Of a stretch of 64,000 nucleotides of DNA, positions 10,348 through 19,156 are shown piece by piece. A model generated the notes under the pieces. That model ran no database searches, was not told the origin of the DNA, and worked only from the letters and a program-made list of their open reading frames with translations. The position numbers and the translations under genes are program-made. Source of the stretch: Sphingomonas sp. PP-F2F-A104-K0414 (lineage in GTDB: Bacteria; Pseudomonadota; Alphaproteobacteria; Sphingomonadales; Sphingomonadaceae); the NCBI RefSeq assembly GCF_004340945.1, contig NZ_SLYD01000001.1:434001-498000 (forward strand), in the 5' to 3' direction. Position 1 is the stretch's first letter; every line of letters begins with the position of its first letter.

Positions 10348-11086
10348 GGGCAGCGCGCAAACCGTGTCGTGGCAGTCCTGCGTGGGCATCGTCCAGCAGA
10401 CACCGAGCATCAAGAGCGTCTTCCTGCGGTTGAGCACACCGTTCGCGCACATTGCGGGTCAGCATGTCGATGTCCGGCTGACCGCGCCCGATGGCTACAG
10501 TGCGATGCGCAGCTACTCGATCGCCTCTGCCGCGACCTCATCCCCGATCATCGAGCTCGCGATCGAGCGCCTGCCGAATGGCGAAGTCTCGTCGTTCTTC
10601 CACGATGTCGCGGCGATTGGTGACGAAATCGAACTCCGCGGTCCGCTCGGCGGCCATTTCCTGTGGCCTGCCCCTGCCCCTGGCCCAGATGCAGTGTTAT
10701 TGATCGGGGCCGGCTCCGGCGTCGTGCCGTTGATGGCGATGATCCGGGAGCGCCGCACGCTGTCCCAGGCGGTGCCGACAGCGCTGCTCCTGTCCGCACG
10801 GACCGCCGAGGACGTTCTCTTTTCGGCAGAGCTTCATTCCATCGAAATCAGCGATGTGGCATTCGTCCTAGCGTTGGCGATCACACGCGAAGAACCGACC
10901 CGTCCATCGGACTTCGGACGACGGATCGACGACGTGATGGTCCGGGATATCGTGGCCCGTCTCCACCGAAGGCCGACCCAAGTATTCGTTTGCGGGTCCA
11001 ACGGGTTCGTCAACATCGCGACGGAGGGCGCGTTGGCGGCCGGCCTGCCCCCCTCCATCATCAAAACCGAGCGCTACGGCGGCTAG
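10340..11086 (+). CDS. FAD/NAD(P)H ferredoxin-reductase-type electron transfer protein
   Basis: This is a 248-residue ferredoxin-NADP reductase-like protein. The FAD domain contains MRSYSIASA (the RxYS flavin motif). The NAD domain has LLIGAGSGVVPLMAMIRER (the GxGxGxxP loop), and the C-terminus has FVCGSNGFV before a final KTERYGG. There is no iron-sulfur domain. The ATG at 10340 lies inside the last codons of the molybdoenzyme gene, so the two are translationally coupled. The reasonable reading is that this protein passes electrons between NAD(P)H and the molybdoenzyme. Direction and substrate are not decidable from sequence. Confidence 0.87.
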   Translation: MTEGSAQTVSWQSCVGIVQQTPSIKSVFLRLSTPFAHIAGQHVDVRLTAPDGYSAMRSYSIASAATSSPIIELAIERLPNGEVSSFFHDVAAIGDEIELRGPLGGHFLWPAPAPGPDAVLLIGAGSGVVPLMAMIRERRTLSQAVPTALLLSARTAEDVLFSAELHSIEISDVAFVLALAITREEPTRPSDFGRRIDDVMVRDIVARLHRRPTQVFVCGSNGFVNIATEGALAAGLPPSIIKTERYGG

Positions 11087-11246
11087 CCGCGCAGGCGTCC
11101 AGACCAACGGGGCGGAACGCGTGCGTGGTTCCCGTTCGAAGTCCTTTAGCAGGCGCGGACACCCGATTTTCGGCAAGGTATAGTAGAGGTATTGGCTCAA
11201 TCCGCCTGGCCATATGAAGGAAACAGCGAGCTACCGCTCAATCTCG

Positions 11247-11978
11247 TCATGGCGATACCTGCTTGACCGGGCGGATCAGTATCTCCTCCACCAGCACGCG
11301 GGGCGGCTGCGCGAACGCGTAGACGAGCGCTTGGGCGACGTCCTCCGACGTCAGCGCGTCCAGGCTCTCGCGCCGGTCGCGCATCGCGTCGCTGACGTTC
11401 TGGCCGAACTCGGTCCAGACGGCGCCCGGCTCGATCACCGACACGCGGATGCCCTCGCTGCCCAGTTCCTTGCGGAGCGCGTCGTGGAAGCCGACCACGG
11501 CAAACTTGGTGGCGCTATAGACCGACCAGGATTCGGTGCCGTAGCGCCCGCCGACGCTGGACACCGACGATATCATCGCGCCCGGCCGGCCGCGCAGCAA
11601 CGGGATCGCCGCCTGGGTGCAGTGAAGCACGCCGTACAGGTTGACGTCGATCATCCGCTTCCAGTCGGCGGGATCGCTCGCCTCGAACTTCGCGTTGACG
11701 CCGAGACCGGCATTGTTGAACAGCAAATCGAGCCCGCCGAACCGACGCTCGACCTCGGCGAACACGTCCGCGACCGCCGCGGCGTCGCCGACGTCGGCGG
11801 TCAACGCCAGGGCCGCATCGCCGAGTTCCGCGACCAGCGCGTCGATCCGCTCGCGTCGCCGCGCCACCAGCACCACGCGAACGCCTTCCGCGACGAGCAG
11901 ACGCGCGGTCGCCTCGCCGATACCGCTCGACGCACCGGTGATCACCGCGACCTTACCGGTCAGATCCCGCATCTTCAT
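11247..11978 (-). CDS. Short-chain dehydrogenase/reductase (SDR), classical type
   Basis: A 243-residue Rossmann oxidoreductase. It has the cofactor loop TGASSGIGEATA at residues 13-24, the structural NNAGLG motif, a catalytic Ser in the SSVSSVGG stretch and the YSATK active site (YxxxK). The basic residues after beta-2 (VARRRERID) suggest NADP(H) preference. It begins MKMRDLTGK at ATG 11978. Its 3' end faces the 3' end of the flavin reductase gene, so it is a separate unit. Substrate unknown. Confidence 0.9.
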   Translation of the reverse strand: MKMRDLTGKVAVITGASSGIGEATARLLVAEGVRVVLVARRRERIDALVAELGDAALALTADVGDAAAVADVFAEVERRFGGLDLLFNNAGLGVNAKFEASDPADWKRMIDVNLYGVLHCTQAAIPLLRGRPGAMISSVSSVGGRYGTESWSVYSATKFAVVGFHDALRKELGSEGIRVSVIEPGAVWTEFGQNVSDAMRDRRESLDALTSEDVAQALVYAFAQPPRVLVEEILIRPVKQVSP

Positions 11979-12157
11979 CGCCGATCGTCCGTCCGAATTT
12001 ATCCAAGCGCCTCAGAACGCTTTCCCCTTGAGAAGGAGCCATAATCTTCGGTTCCGTGCAATCGCTGACGCGCGTGAACGCACCTAGGCTTCGCGCGTTA
12101 GACATGATGCCTCGATCTTAGAGGCGAGATTCCCCCCTTTTTCGGCAGGACTTCGAC

Positions 12158-14245
12158 ATGGCAGATCCGTTCCTCATAGCCGTGCCGGACGAGCGGCTTG
12201 CGACCATTCGCGCGAAGGTCGAGGCGTTCGACTGGCGCATGATGCCGGATGCCGGCGACTGGCGATCGGGCGTCGGCCTTGCCGATCTCAAGCGGCTCGT
12301 CGATCACTGGCTGACGCGGTATGATTGGCGCGCGCAGGAACGCCGCCTCAACGCGTTGCCGCAGTTCACCGCCGAGGTGCAGGGCCAGCGCCTCCACTTC
12401 ATCCACGCACGTGGCGACGGCTCACGTCCCCCGCTGCTCCTGCTGCACGGCTGGCCGGGGTCGTTCCTCGAATTCGAGGCACTGATCGCCCCGCTCGTCG
12501 CCGACGGCCACGACGTCGTCGTGCCGTCGCTGCCCGGCTACGCCTTCTCGGGTCGCCCGACAGCGCCGATCGGGCCGAAGCGAACCGCAGACCTCATGCA
12601 CGGCCTGATGACCGAATTGTTCGGCACACGCCGGTATCTCGTCCAGGGCGGCGACTGGGGTGCCGCGATCGCCGGGTGGATGGCGCACCAATATCCCGAG
12701 GCGATCGCCGGTCTCCACCTCAACATGGTGCTGCTCCAAGCCGAAGACGCGGCGCCGAAAAAGCCGGACGAGCTCGCCTGGGCCGCAAAGCGCGCCGACC
12801 TCGCGAAGGAGGAAACCGGGTATTCGCAGGAGCAGGGCACGCGCCCGCAGACGCTCGGCGTGGCTATGTCGGACAGCCCGGTGGGTGTCGCGGCGTGGAT
12901 CCTGGAGAAGTTCGGCGCGTGGGCCGACGTACCGCGTGAAGCAGAGGGCCGCCCGGATGTGTGGCGGGTGTTCGACGAGGACCTGCTGATCACCAACATC
13001 ATGCTGTATCTGGTCGAGGGGTCGTTCGTGACCTCGACCTGGATGTACCGTGGCCGCGTGCTGGAGGGTTCGGGCAAATTCCCGGCCGGAACCCGGATCA
13101 CGGTGCCGACCGCGATTGCCGCGTTCCCCGATCCGGTCTTCCCGCCGCCGCCGCGCTCGCAGGCACAGAAGACCTACGATATCGTCCAGTGGACCGAGAT
13201 GCGCGCCGGCGGGCACTTCGCTGCGCTGGAACAACCCGATCTGCTGCTCGCGGATATGCGCCGCTTCTTCGCGTCCAAAGCGGTTTCGGATGCGCCTAAG
13301 CGTTCGATCGCGCTGCGCTCGGCGGGCGTGATCGCCGCAACACTAGCGGCGGCCGCGGTCTATACCCGTGTAACGACCAAGCGGATCGAACAGGACGTGC
13401 CTGCGGACGGCAATTTAATCGACGTTGCGGGTGCGCGGCTTCACTATGTAGATCGCGGCACAGGCCCCGCTATCGTATTGGTCCACGGGCTGGGCGCGCA
13501 GCTCCGCAACTTCTCGTACGGCGTCGCCGATGCACTGGCGGAGAATTACCGGGTCATTCTGGTCGACCGGCCCGGCTCGGGATATTCGGTGCCGACCGGC
13601 GAACAGCCCGGCATCCTTGGCCAATCGGCGATCATCGCACGCTTCATCGACAAACTCGGGCTCGACCGTCCGCCGCTTCTGGTTGGTCATTCGCTGAGCG
13701 GTGCCGTCGCGCTTGGCGTCGCCACGCATCATCCCGGTTCGGTAGCCGGTCTCGCGCTGCTGGCCCCGATGACACAACCGCCTCAAGCGATGCCTGCCCC
13801 GGTGGCAAGCGCGATCGAAGGCAACCCTGGTGCGCGTGCGCTTTTCGCCAATCTGTTTGGCACACCGATCAGTCGGGCGGCATACGGCTTGCGCTGGGGT
13901 AAGATCTTCGCGCCCGATCCGGTCCCGGCCGATTTCGCCACACGTGGCGGCGGCGGACTAGGCGATCGCCCGGTGTCGGTGAACGCCGCGCTGGTCGAGT
14001 TGGCCAGCGCCGATATCGACCTCACCGCGATCGTCAGCCGTTATGCCGATCTGACGATCCCGGTTGCGTTGCTCTATGGTCGTGACGACCAGGCGATCGC
14101 CCCGACGATCGACGGCGACCGCGCGGTCGAGGCCATTCCGGGCGCGACGCTGGAGATGACGGACGGAGGCCACATGCTTCCGGTCGCACATCCGCAGGCA
14201 AGCGCCGCCTTTGTCCGCAAATGTGCCGAGCACGTCTTGCGATAG
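12158..14245 (+). CDS. Two-domain fusion: epoxide-hydrolase-like protein joined to a second alpha/beta hydrolase
   Basis: This 695-residue protein carries two complete alpha/beta hydrolases. Residues 1-105 resemble the EHN lid of epoxide hydrolases, followed by HGWPGSF (97-103, oxyanion hole), GGDWG with nucleophile Asp166, and GGHFA with His353. Residues 383-402 form a hydrophobic Ala-rich segment that could cross or touch the membrane. From about 418 a second hydrolase starts (IDVAGARLHYVDRG), with HGLGAQ (443-448), GHSLSG with nucleophile Ser512, GRDDQAI and a late GGHM histidine. The first half would use an Asp nucleophile (epoxide hydrolase-like) and the second a Ser nucleophile (esterase or lipase-like). 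Normally these are separate genes of about 300-380 codons. The frame is continuous with no internal stop. Confidence 0.88.
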   Translation: MADPFLIAVPDERLATIRAKVEAFDWRMMPDAGDWRSGVGLADLKRLVDHWLTRYDWRAQERRLNALPQFTAEVQGQRLHFIHARGDGSRPPLLLLHGWPGSFLEFEALIAPLVADGHDVVVPSLPGYAFSGRPTAPIGPKRTADLMHGLMTELFGTRRYLVQGGDWGAAIAGWMAHQYPEAIAGLHLNMVLLQAEDAAPKKPDELAWAAKRADLAKEETGYSQEQGTRPQTLGVAMSDSPVGVAAWILEKFGAWADVPREAEGRPDVWRVFDEDLLITNIMLYLVEGSFVTSTWMYRGRVLEGSGKFPAGTRITVPTAIAAFPDPVFPPPPRSQAQKTYDIVQWTEMRAGGHFAALEQPDLLLADMRRFFASKAVSDAPKRSIALRSAGVIAATLAAAAVYTRVTTKRIEQDVPADGNLIDVAGARLHYVDRGTGPAIVLVHGLGAQLRNFSYGVADALAENYRVILVDRPGSGYSVPTGEQPGILGQSAIIARFIDKLGLDRPPLLVGHSLSGAVALGVATHHPGSVAGLALLAPMTQPPQAMPAPVASAIEGNPGARALFANLFGTPISRAAYGLRWGKIFAPDPVPADFATRGGGGLGDRPVSVNAALVELASADIDLTAIVSRYADLTIPVALLYGRDDQAIAPTIDGDRAVEAIPGATLEMTDGGHMLPVAHPQASAAFVRKCAEHVLR

Positions 14246-14285
14246 GGCCCGACGATCGTAGTTGGCGGCCGCATCCAAAAGCGCT

Positions 14286-14315
14286 CCGTCACCCCGGACT
14301 GGTCCGGGGTGACGG
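14286..14315. terminator. Perfect hairpin between convergent genes (REP-like terminator)
   Basis: Two perfect 14-base arms, CCGTCACCCCGGAC and its complement, flank a TG loop. The hairpin lies in the 112-base gap where the hydrolase fusion and the hybrid kinase converge, so it can act as a two-way terminator. There is no T run. The arm sequence resembles the outer arm of the repeat near 48.2 kb, so it may be a single REP copy. Confidence 0.6.
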
Positions 14316-14357
14316 TGACCGAGGGGGTCTGGCCGACCCAAACCCAATGGCGCCCGC

Positions 14358-16853
14358 CTATCGTCGCCGGTACCGCGCAACCTTCTGAATCGCCCTCGAC
14401 AGCGCATCGATCGAGTAAGGTTTGTGCAGCAACTCGAAGCCGTGCGTCCCGCTCTGCGCAAGCACTTCGCTGTAACCACTGGTGAGCATGACCGGCAGCG
14501 TGGGATATAGGCGGGCGATTTCCTGGCCGAGTTCCACGCCCGACATGCCGGGCATCATCACGTCCGAAAACACGACGTCGAACCGTTCGACGCCGGTCGC
14601 CAGTTCCGCCAGCGCCTTGGCCCCGTTCATCGCCAAGACGGTGTTGTAGCCCAGCTCCGCCAACGCCTGCGTCGCGAACATCCCGACCTCTGCATTGTCT
14701 TCGACCACCAGAATGCACGCGCCCTCGCCTAGCTGTAGCGATGTATCGCCCGCTTCGACCGCGACGTCGCCGAGACCCTCCACGCGCGGCAGGTACATGG
14801 TGAAGGTGGCGCCTTCCCCTTCCGTGCTTTCGACGAAAATGTCGCCACCCGATTGCTTGGTGAAGCCGAACACCTGGCTGAGGCCGAGGCCGGTCCCCTC
14901 GCCCACGCCCTTGGTGGTAAAGAACGGTTCGAAGATCTGGTCGATCCTGTCCGTCGGGATGCCCGGCCCGCTGTCGGTGAGGGAGACCGCGACGAACGCG
15001 CCGGATACCGCCGGATGCGTGCGAATGGCGGGCATCCGGGATGCCTCCGCCACCGTGATGGTCAGGTCGCCCTCGCCTTTCATGGCGTCGCGCGCATTGA
15101 CCGCCATGTTGACGATCGCGGTATCGAACTGGCTGCGATCCGCGTCGATATGGCAAGGCTCGGACGGCAGCCGGACCGACACCTTGATGCGCGATCCGGT
15201 CAGCGTCCGGACCATGTCGCTGATCGTGCGGACGCTGGCAGCGGCATCGAACACTTCGGGCGTCAATGATTGACGCCGAGCGAAGGCAAGCAACTGCCCG
15301 GTCAGCTTCGTGGCGCGATCCGCCGTATCGGAGATCGCATCGATATAGCGTTGCCGCCGGTCGTCGGACACACCGGGACGACGAAGCAGGTCGACCGAGC
15401 CGCGGATCACCGTCAGCAGATTGTTGAAGTCGTGCGCGACGCCGCCGGTGAGCTGACCGATCGCCTCTACCTTCTGCGACTGGCGCAGCGCATCCTTGGC
15501 CTTCATCAGCTCGCCGGTGCGCTCGGCAACGCGCTGCTCGAGGTTTTCGTTAAGCGCGCGCAGCGCCGCGATCGCGCTGTCGCGTTGGGCTGCGACGGCA
15601 CGCCGCTCCTGCACGTCGATCAGGACTCCGGGGAAGCTCGACGGCGTGCCGTCCGGCGCGTGATCGACACGCCCGTTCGCCTCGATCCAGTAATAATTCC
15701 CGTCGACGCGGCGAACCCGGTACTGGTGCGCATAGGCCCCGCCACGGGCGATCACCTCGTTGATCGCCTCGGCCAATCCTTCCTGGTCGTCGGGATGGAC
15801 GGTCGCCACGATCTGGGCGAGCGGAATGCCACTTCTGCCCAGCGCCGGGTCCAGACCGAAGGCGCGCGCGAACGCCTCGTCGATCGTGAACTGGTCGCTG
15901 GGAAGGTCCCAATGCCATGTCCCGACGATCGCACCGGCGGCCAGCGCGAGTTGCACGCGCTCGACATTCTCGCGTGCCAGCGCTTCGCTGGCACGGAGCC
16001 GATCTTCCGCCTCACGACGTTCGGTGACGTCGTTGAACAGGATCGCGACCTGGAGCTCGTCAGGATCGCCGACCGGGACGGCGCGCACGTCGAACCAGCG
16101 CGCAAAGCCCTCGGCATAGCTTTCGAAATTGGCCGGCTCGCGCGTCCTGGCGACGCGTCCATAGGTCTCGAACCAGAACCGTTCGAGATCGGGCGCGTGC
16201 TCCGTTACCCATTTGCCCCGCAAATCGGCCCCCGACTGACGCGCGAAGGCGGGGTTCGCTTCGATGAAACGATAGTCGACCGGCCGATCATCGGCGTCGA
16301 ACTTCAGCTGTATGATCGCGAACGCGGAATCGACGGTCTCCAGGATGGTCTGGAAACGCTCCTTGGCCTGTTTGAGCGCGACGCCGGCGACATGCTCCTC
16401 GGTGCGGTCCCGGAGGATCTTGACGAAGCCCAGATGCACGTTGCCGCCATCATGAAGCGGCATCATCTCGCCCGAGGCCCAGAAGCGTTCGCCGGTCTTG
16501 CGCACATGCCAGCGCTCGTCCGACGCGCGGCCGTCCTCCAGCGCTCGGGTCATTTCGTGGTCGACACGCCCGTTCGCGACGTCTTCGGGCAGGAAGAACC
16601 GTTCGGCATTGTCGCCGATCATCTCCTCGGCAGCCCAGCCTATCACATGCTCTGCGCCGGTGTTCCAGTCGGTGATGATCCCGTTCGGGTCGGTGATGAC
16701 CATCGCGAAATCGGTCGAACTGTCGAAGATCGCGCGCTGCCGCGCCGCGCTGGCGACAAGCGCGTTCAGGCTGCTCTCCAGCGTCGCCACTTGCGCGCGC
16801 AACCGCGCATTTTCCGCTTCAAGGTCTTCTCTGGTCATCGGCATCGGGGCCAC
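14358..16853 (-). CDS. PAS-domain hybrid histidine kinase with C-terminal receiver
   Basis: This 831-residue sensor starts with a short coiled coil (LEAENARLRAQVATLESSL). It has three PAS/PAC units (for example ITDPNGIITDWNTGAEHVIGW near residue 50, and IVGTWHWDLPSDQFTIDEAFARAF near 310), then HisKA with the phospho-acceptor His in GGVAHDFNNLL. The ATPase domain shows the N box NMAVNARDA, DSGPGIP, and GVGEGTGLGLSQVFGFTKQ. The receiver domain begins ILVVEDNAEVG and has a phospho-acceptor Asp in FSDVMMPGMSG. No membrane segment is seen, so it is cytosolic. GTG 16853 is used here, but ATG codons at 16844 and 16838 are equally possible. Signal and output are unknown. Confidence 0.92.
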   Translation of the reverse strand: MAPMPMTREDLEAENARLRAQVATLESSLNALVASAARQRAIFDSSTDFAMVITDPNGIITDWNTGAEHVIGWAAEEMIGDNAERFFLPEDVANGRVDHEMTRALEDGRASDERWHVRKTGERFWASGEMMPLHDGGNVHLGFVKILRDRTEEHVAGVALKQAKERFQTILETVDSAFAIIQLKFDADDRPVDYRFIEANPAFARQSGADLRGKWVTEHAPDLERFWFETYGRVARTREPANFESYAEGFARWFDVRAVPVGDPDELQVAILFNDVTERREAEDRLRASEALARENVERVQLALAAGAIVGTWHWDLPSDQFTIDEAFARAFGLDPALGRSGIPLAQIVATVHPDDQEGLAEAINEVIARGGAYAHQYRVRRVDGNYYWIEANGRVDHAPDGTPSSFPGVLIDVQERRAVAAQRDSAIAALRALNENLEQRVAERTGELMKAKDALRQSQKVEAIGQLTGGVAHDFNNLLTVIRGSVDLLRRPGVSDDRRQRYIDAISDTADRATKLTGQLLAFARRQSLTPEVFDAAASVRTISDMVRTLTGSRIKVSVRLPSEPCHIDADRSQFDTAIVNMAVNARDAMKGEGDLTITVAEASRMPAIRTHPAVSGAFVAVSLTDSGPGIPTDRIDQIFEPFFTTKGVGEGTGLGLSQVFGFTKQSGGDIFVESTEGEGATFTMYLPRVEGLGDVAVEAGDTSLQLGEGACILVVEDNAEVGMFATQALAELGYNTVLAMNGAKALAELATGVERFDVVFSDVMMPGMSGVELGQEIARLYPTLPVMLTSGYSEVLAQSGTHGFELLHKPYSIDALSRAIQKVARYRRR

Positions 16854-16921
16854 GCACTTACGGATATCTGTCGATTGTCGAGGGTCGGTCGTAACAGACT
16901 AACCCCGCGGCGGTTGCGCTA

Positions 16922-17494
16922 TCAAGCCGGCAGGAGTCCGGCCGACCGGTAGCTGTCGATCATCGTGTCGAACAGCGCGATATCCGAACGGCCTCTCGCG
17001 AAGAGCTGCGCCCCTGCGACGGCCGCGTAGATGGCCCGCGCCCTGGTTTCGCCTTCGGCCGATCCGACGATCCTGGCGTCGACGAGGAGTTTGCTCAGCC
17101 AGGCGACGTTGACGTCGGCGAAGCCCTGGACTTCGATCTTCACCGGGTCCGGAAGATCGTCATATTCCGCCGCCATGAAGCTCGAAAGACAGATGCGGTT
17201 GTCGTTCGACAGCGATTTGCGGAAGATTTCCGGATAGCGGTGCAACGCTTCGAGCGGATCGGGCGTCTCGTCCGAAATCGCCGCCAACTGCGCGACGGTG
17301 TCCTCCCAATAGCGCCGCGCGACCGCCGCGCCGAGATCGGCCTTGGTCGCGAAATGATGATAGATGCTCGGCGCCTTGATCCCGACCTCGGCTGCGATGT
17401 CGCGAAAATTCAGGCCGTTATAGCCGCGCGCCATCGCGCTACGCCTTGCCGCGGCGAGCACGGCTTCCCGGGAGTTCGAAGTCGCCAATCGCAT
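16922..17494 (-). CDS. TetR/AcrR-family repressor
   Basis: A 190-residue TetR protein. The helix-turn-helix is at about residues 24-46 (LNFRDIAAEVGIKAPSIYHHFATKADL), followed by a helical ligand domain with a Cys in NRICLSSFMAAE, a placement seen in NemR-like electrophile sensors. It starts at ATG 17494 and diverges from the Old Yellow Enzyme gene at 17842. Two dyads in the gap are likely operators. The context suggests control of the OYE gene and of itself in response to electrophiles or quinones; this is inference from the nemRA arrangement. Confidence 0.88.
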   Translation of the reverse strand: MRLATSNSREAVLAAARRSAMARGYNGLNFRDIAAEVGIKAPSIYHHFATKADLGAAVARRYWEDTVAQLAAISDETPDPLEALHRYPEIFRKSLSNDNRICLSSFMAAEYDDLPDPVKIEVQGFADVNVAWLSKLLVDARIVGSAEGETRARAIYAAVAGAQLFARGRSDIALFDTMIDSYRSAGLLPA

Positions 17495-17511
17495 TACCCA
17501 TCCTGCAAACC

Positions 17512-17583
17512 AACCAAGTGGTAGATAGACCTTGACGCGTTGGACGCAAGCCCATATTTGGTTAGCTACCGATCACTTGGTAG
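17512..17583. promoter_or_regulatory. Two candidate TetR operators, upstream of the repressor gene
   Basis: Site 1 is ACCAAGTGGT (17513-17522), a palindrome inside AACCAAGTGGTAG. Site 2 is CTACCGATCACTTGGTAG (17566-17583). Read on the other strand it contains CTACCAAGTG, so both sites share ACCAAGTG. They lie 18 and 72 bases in front of the TetR start, in the divergent gap that also serves the OYE gene. Confidence 0.5.
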
Positions 17584-17841
17584 AGGGTCCACATATGCAA
17601 TGCTGCTCGAAGAACGGCATGTGCATGCCGACGCGTTCTGGCAGCGCTTACAGCGTCGCCTGACGTTCCTCGCCGCCTACGCCAACCGGAGCAGCGGTGC
17701 GCCGGAACTCGACAACCGTCGCTAACCTGCACGCTGCCCGAAACTTCGACCGTCTCGGCGTCGCGTCGGGATCAAGTAGCAGCTCGCGCGTTACACCCTC
17801 GCCCCGCCCGAATTCTCCCTAATTATACGGAAGATACCGCC

Positions 17842-18954
17842 ATGTCCGATCAGCTTGCCAGCCCCGTCCTGCAACCCGTCACGATCGGTGACCTGCACCT
17901 GCAAAACCGTATCGTCATGGCGCCGCTCACGCGCAGTCGCTCGAACGAGGAGGGCATACCGCCCGCCTTCGCCGCCGATTATTATGCGCAGCGCGCGGAT
18001 GCCGGCCTTATCATCACCGAGGCGACGAACATCTCCGCACAGGCGCGTGGCTACGCGCTGACGCCCGGCATCTGGTCCGATGCGCAGGTCGCAGCGTGGA
18101 AGCCGATCGTCGCGGCGGTCCACCGGCGTGGTGGCAAGATCTTCCTTCAGTTGTGGCACACGGGCCGCATCTCGCACCCCGATCTGCACGGCGGTGCGCT
18201 TCCGGTGGCGCCGTCCGCGATTGCGCCGGAAGGGCAGGCCTTCACCAACGACGGCCTGAAGGATTTCGTCACGCCGCGTGCGCTCGAAACGGATGAGATC
18301 CCCGCGATCGTCGAGGACTATCGGCATGCCGCCGTACAGGCGAAGGCCGCCGGTTTCGATGGCGTCGAGGTCCACGCCGCGAACAACTATCTGCTCGAGC
18401 AGTTCATCCGCGACAGCACCAACGAGCGCACCGACGACTATGGCAGCTCGATCGAGAACCGCCTGCGTTTTCCGCTCGACGTGGTCCGTGCCGTGGTCGA
18501 TGTATGGGGCGCCAATCGGGTCGGCATCCGCATCTCGCCGGCGACGACCGAGCCTGGCAAGACCCCGCTCGATAGCCAGGTTGGCCGTACGTTCGACACG
18601 TTCGTCGATGCGCTGTCCGAGATCGGGCTACTCTATATCCACGACATCGAAGGCGTGACCCAACAGACGCGCGACGTGCCGGACGGTGTCGACTTCCAAG
18701 AGCTGCGCAAGCGCTTCTCCGGCGCCTACATCGCCAACAACCAGTATACGCTCGATCTTGCCGAGCAAACGCTGGCGGACGGCAACGCCGATCTGTTCAG
18801 TTTCGGCCGGCCCTTCCTTGCCAATCCCGATCTCGTCGAGCGGCTGCGCACGGGCGCCCCGTTGGCCGAAGCGCCGAAGGACTATTGGTATGGCGGCGGC
18901 TCCGTCGGCTACTCAGACTGGCCCGGCATGAACGGGAAGATCGAGCTTGCGTAA
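17842..18954 (+). CDS. Old Yellow Enzyme-type FMN ene-reductase
   Basis: This 370-residue TIM-barrel flavoenzyme of the NemA/OYE class reduces activated alkenes, nitro compounds or N-ethylmaleimide with NADPH. Seen here are NRIVMAPLTRSRS near the N-terminus, LQLWHTGRISHPDL, the substrate-binding pair in VEVHAANNYLLEQFIRDSTNERTDDYG (His-Asn type), NRVGIRISPATTEPG and FGRPFLANPDLVERL near the FMN phosphate site. The ATG at 17842 follows GGAAG. A TetR gene diverges upstream with candidate operators between, the usual arrangement for electrophile-induced reductases. Confidence 0.93.
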   Translation: MSDQLASPVLQPVTIGDLHLQNRIVMAPLTRSRSNEEGIPPAFAADYYAQRADAGLIITEATNISAQARGYALTPGIWSDAQVAAWKPIVAAVHRRGGKIFLQLWHTGRISHPDLHGGALPVAPSAIAPEGQAFTNDGLKDFVTPRALETDEIPAIVEDYRHAAVQAKAAGFDGVEVHAANNYLLEQFIRDSTNERTDDYGSSIENRLRFPLDVVRAVVDVWGANRVGIRISPATTEPGKTPLDSQVGRTFDTFVDALSEIGLLYIHDIEGVTQQTRDVPDGVDFQELRKRFSGAYIANNQYTLDLAEQTLADGNADLFSFGRPFLANPDLVERLRTGAPLAEAPKDYWYGGGSVGYSDWPGMNGKIELA

Positions 18955-18985
18955 CACGGCGCGACAAAGCGCATGATGTGACCCT

Positions 18986-19023
18986 GGGACGAGGATGGGC
19001 GGCAATTACCCTGCTCTCGTCCC
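18986..19023. terminator. Hairpin in the convergent gap after the OYE gene
   Basis: Arms GGGACGAG (18986-18993) and CTCGTCCC (19016-19023) are exact complements around a 22-base loop. There is no T run. It sits between two convergent genes and could end either transcript. Confidence 0.35.
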
Positions 19024-19156
19024 ATCGGTCGCAAGCCTTGCACGACCTACATTGAGACCGAGTTCGATCCGTACTTTCCGGAAAGAGACCTACGTTAATT
19101 TGGTCGGGTCGCGCCGGCGCCAACCAAAGACAGTCAGCCGGACAGCGACAGTCCCC

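Noticed and set aside
15270..16952. 560-codon rightward open frame
   Set aside because: Exact antisense of the PAS hybrid kinase; an effect of high GC codon bias.
17600..17725. 41-codon ORF (MLLEERHVHADAFWQRL...) between TetR and OYE
   Set aside because: Plausible composition but no ribosome site and no homology I recognise; kept only as a remark.
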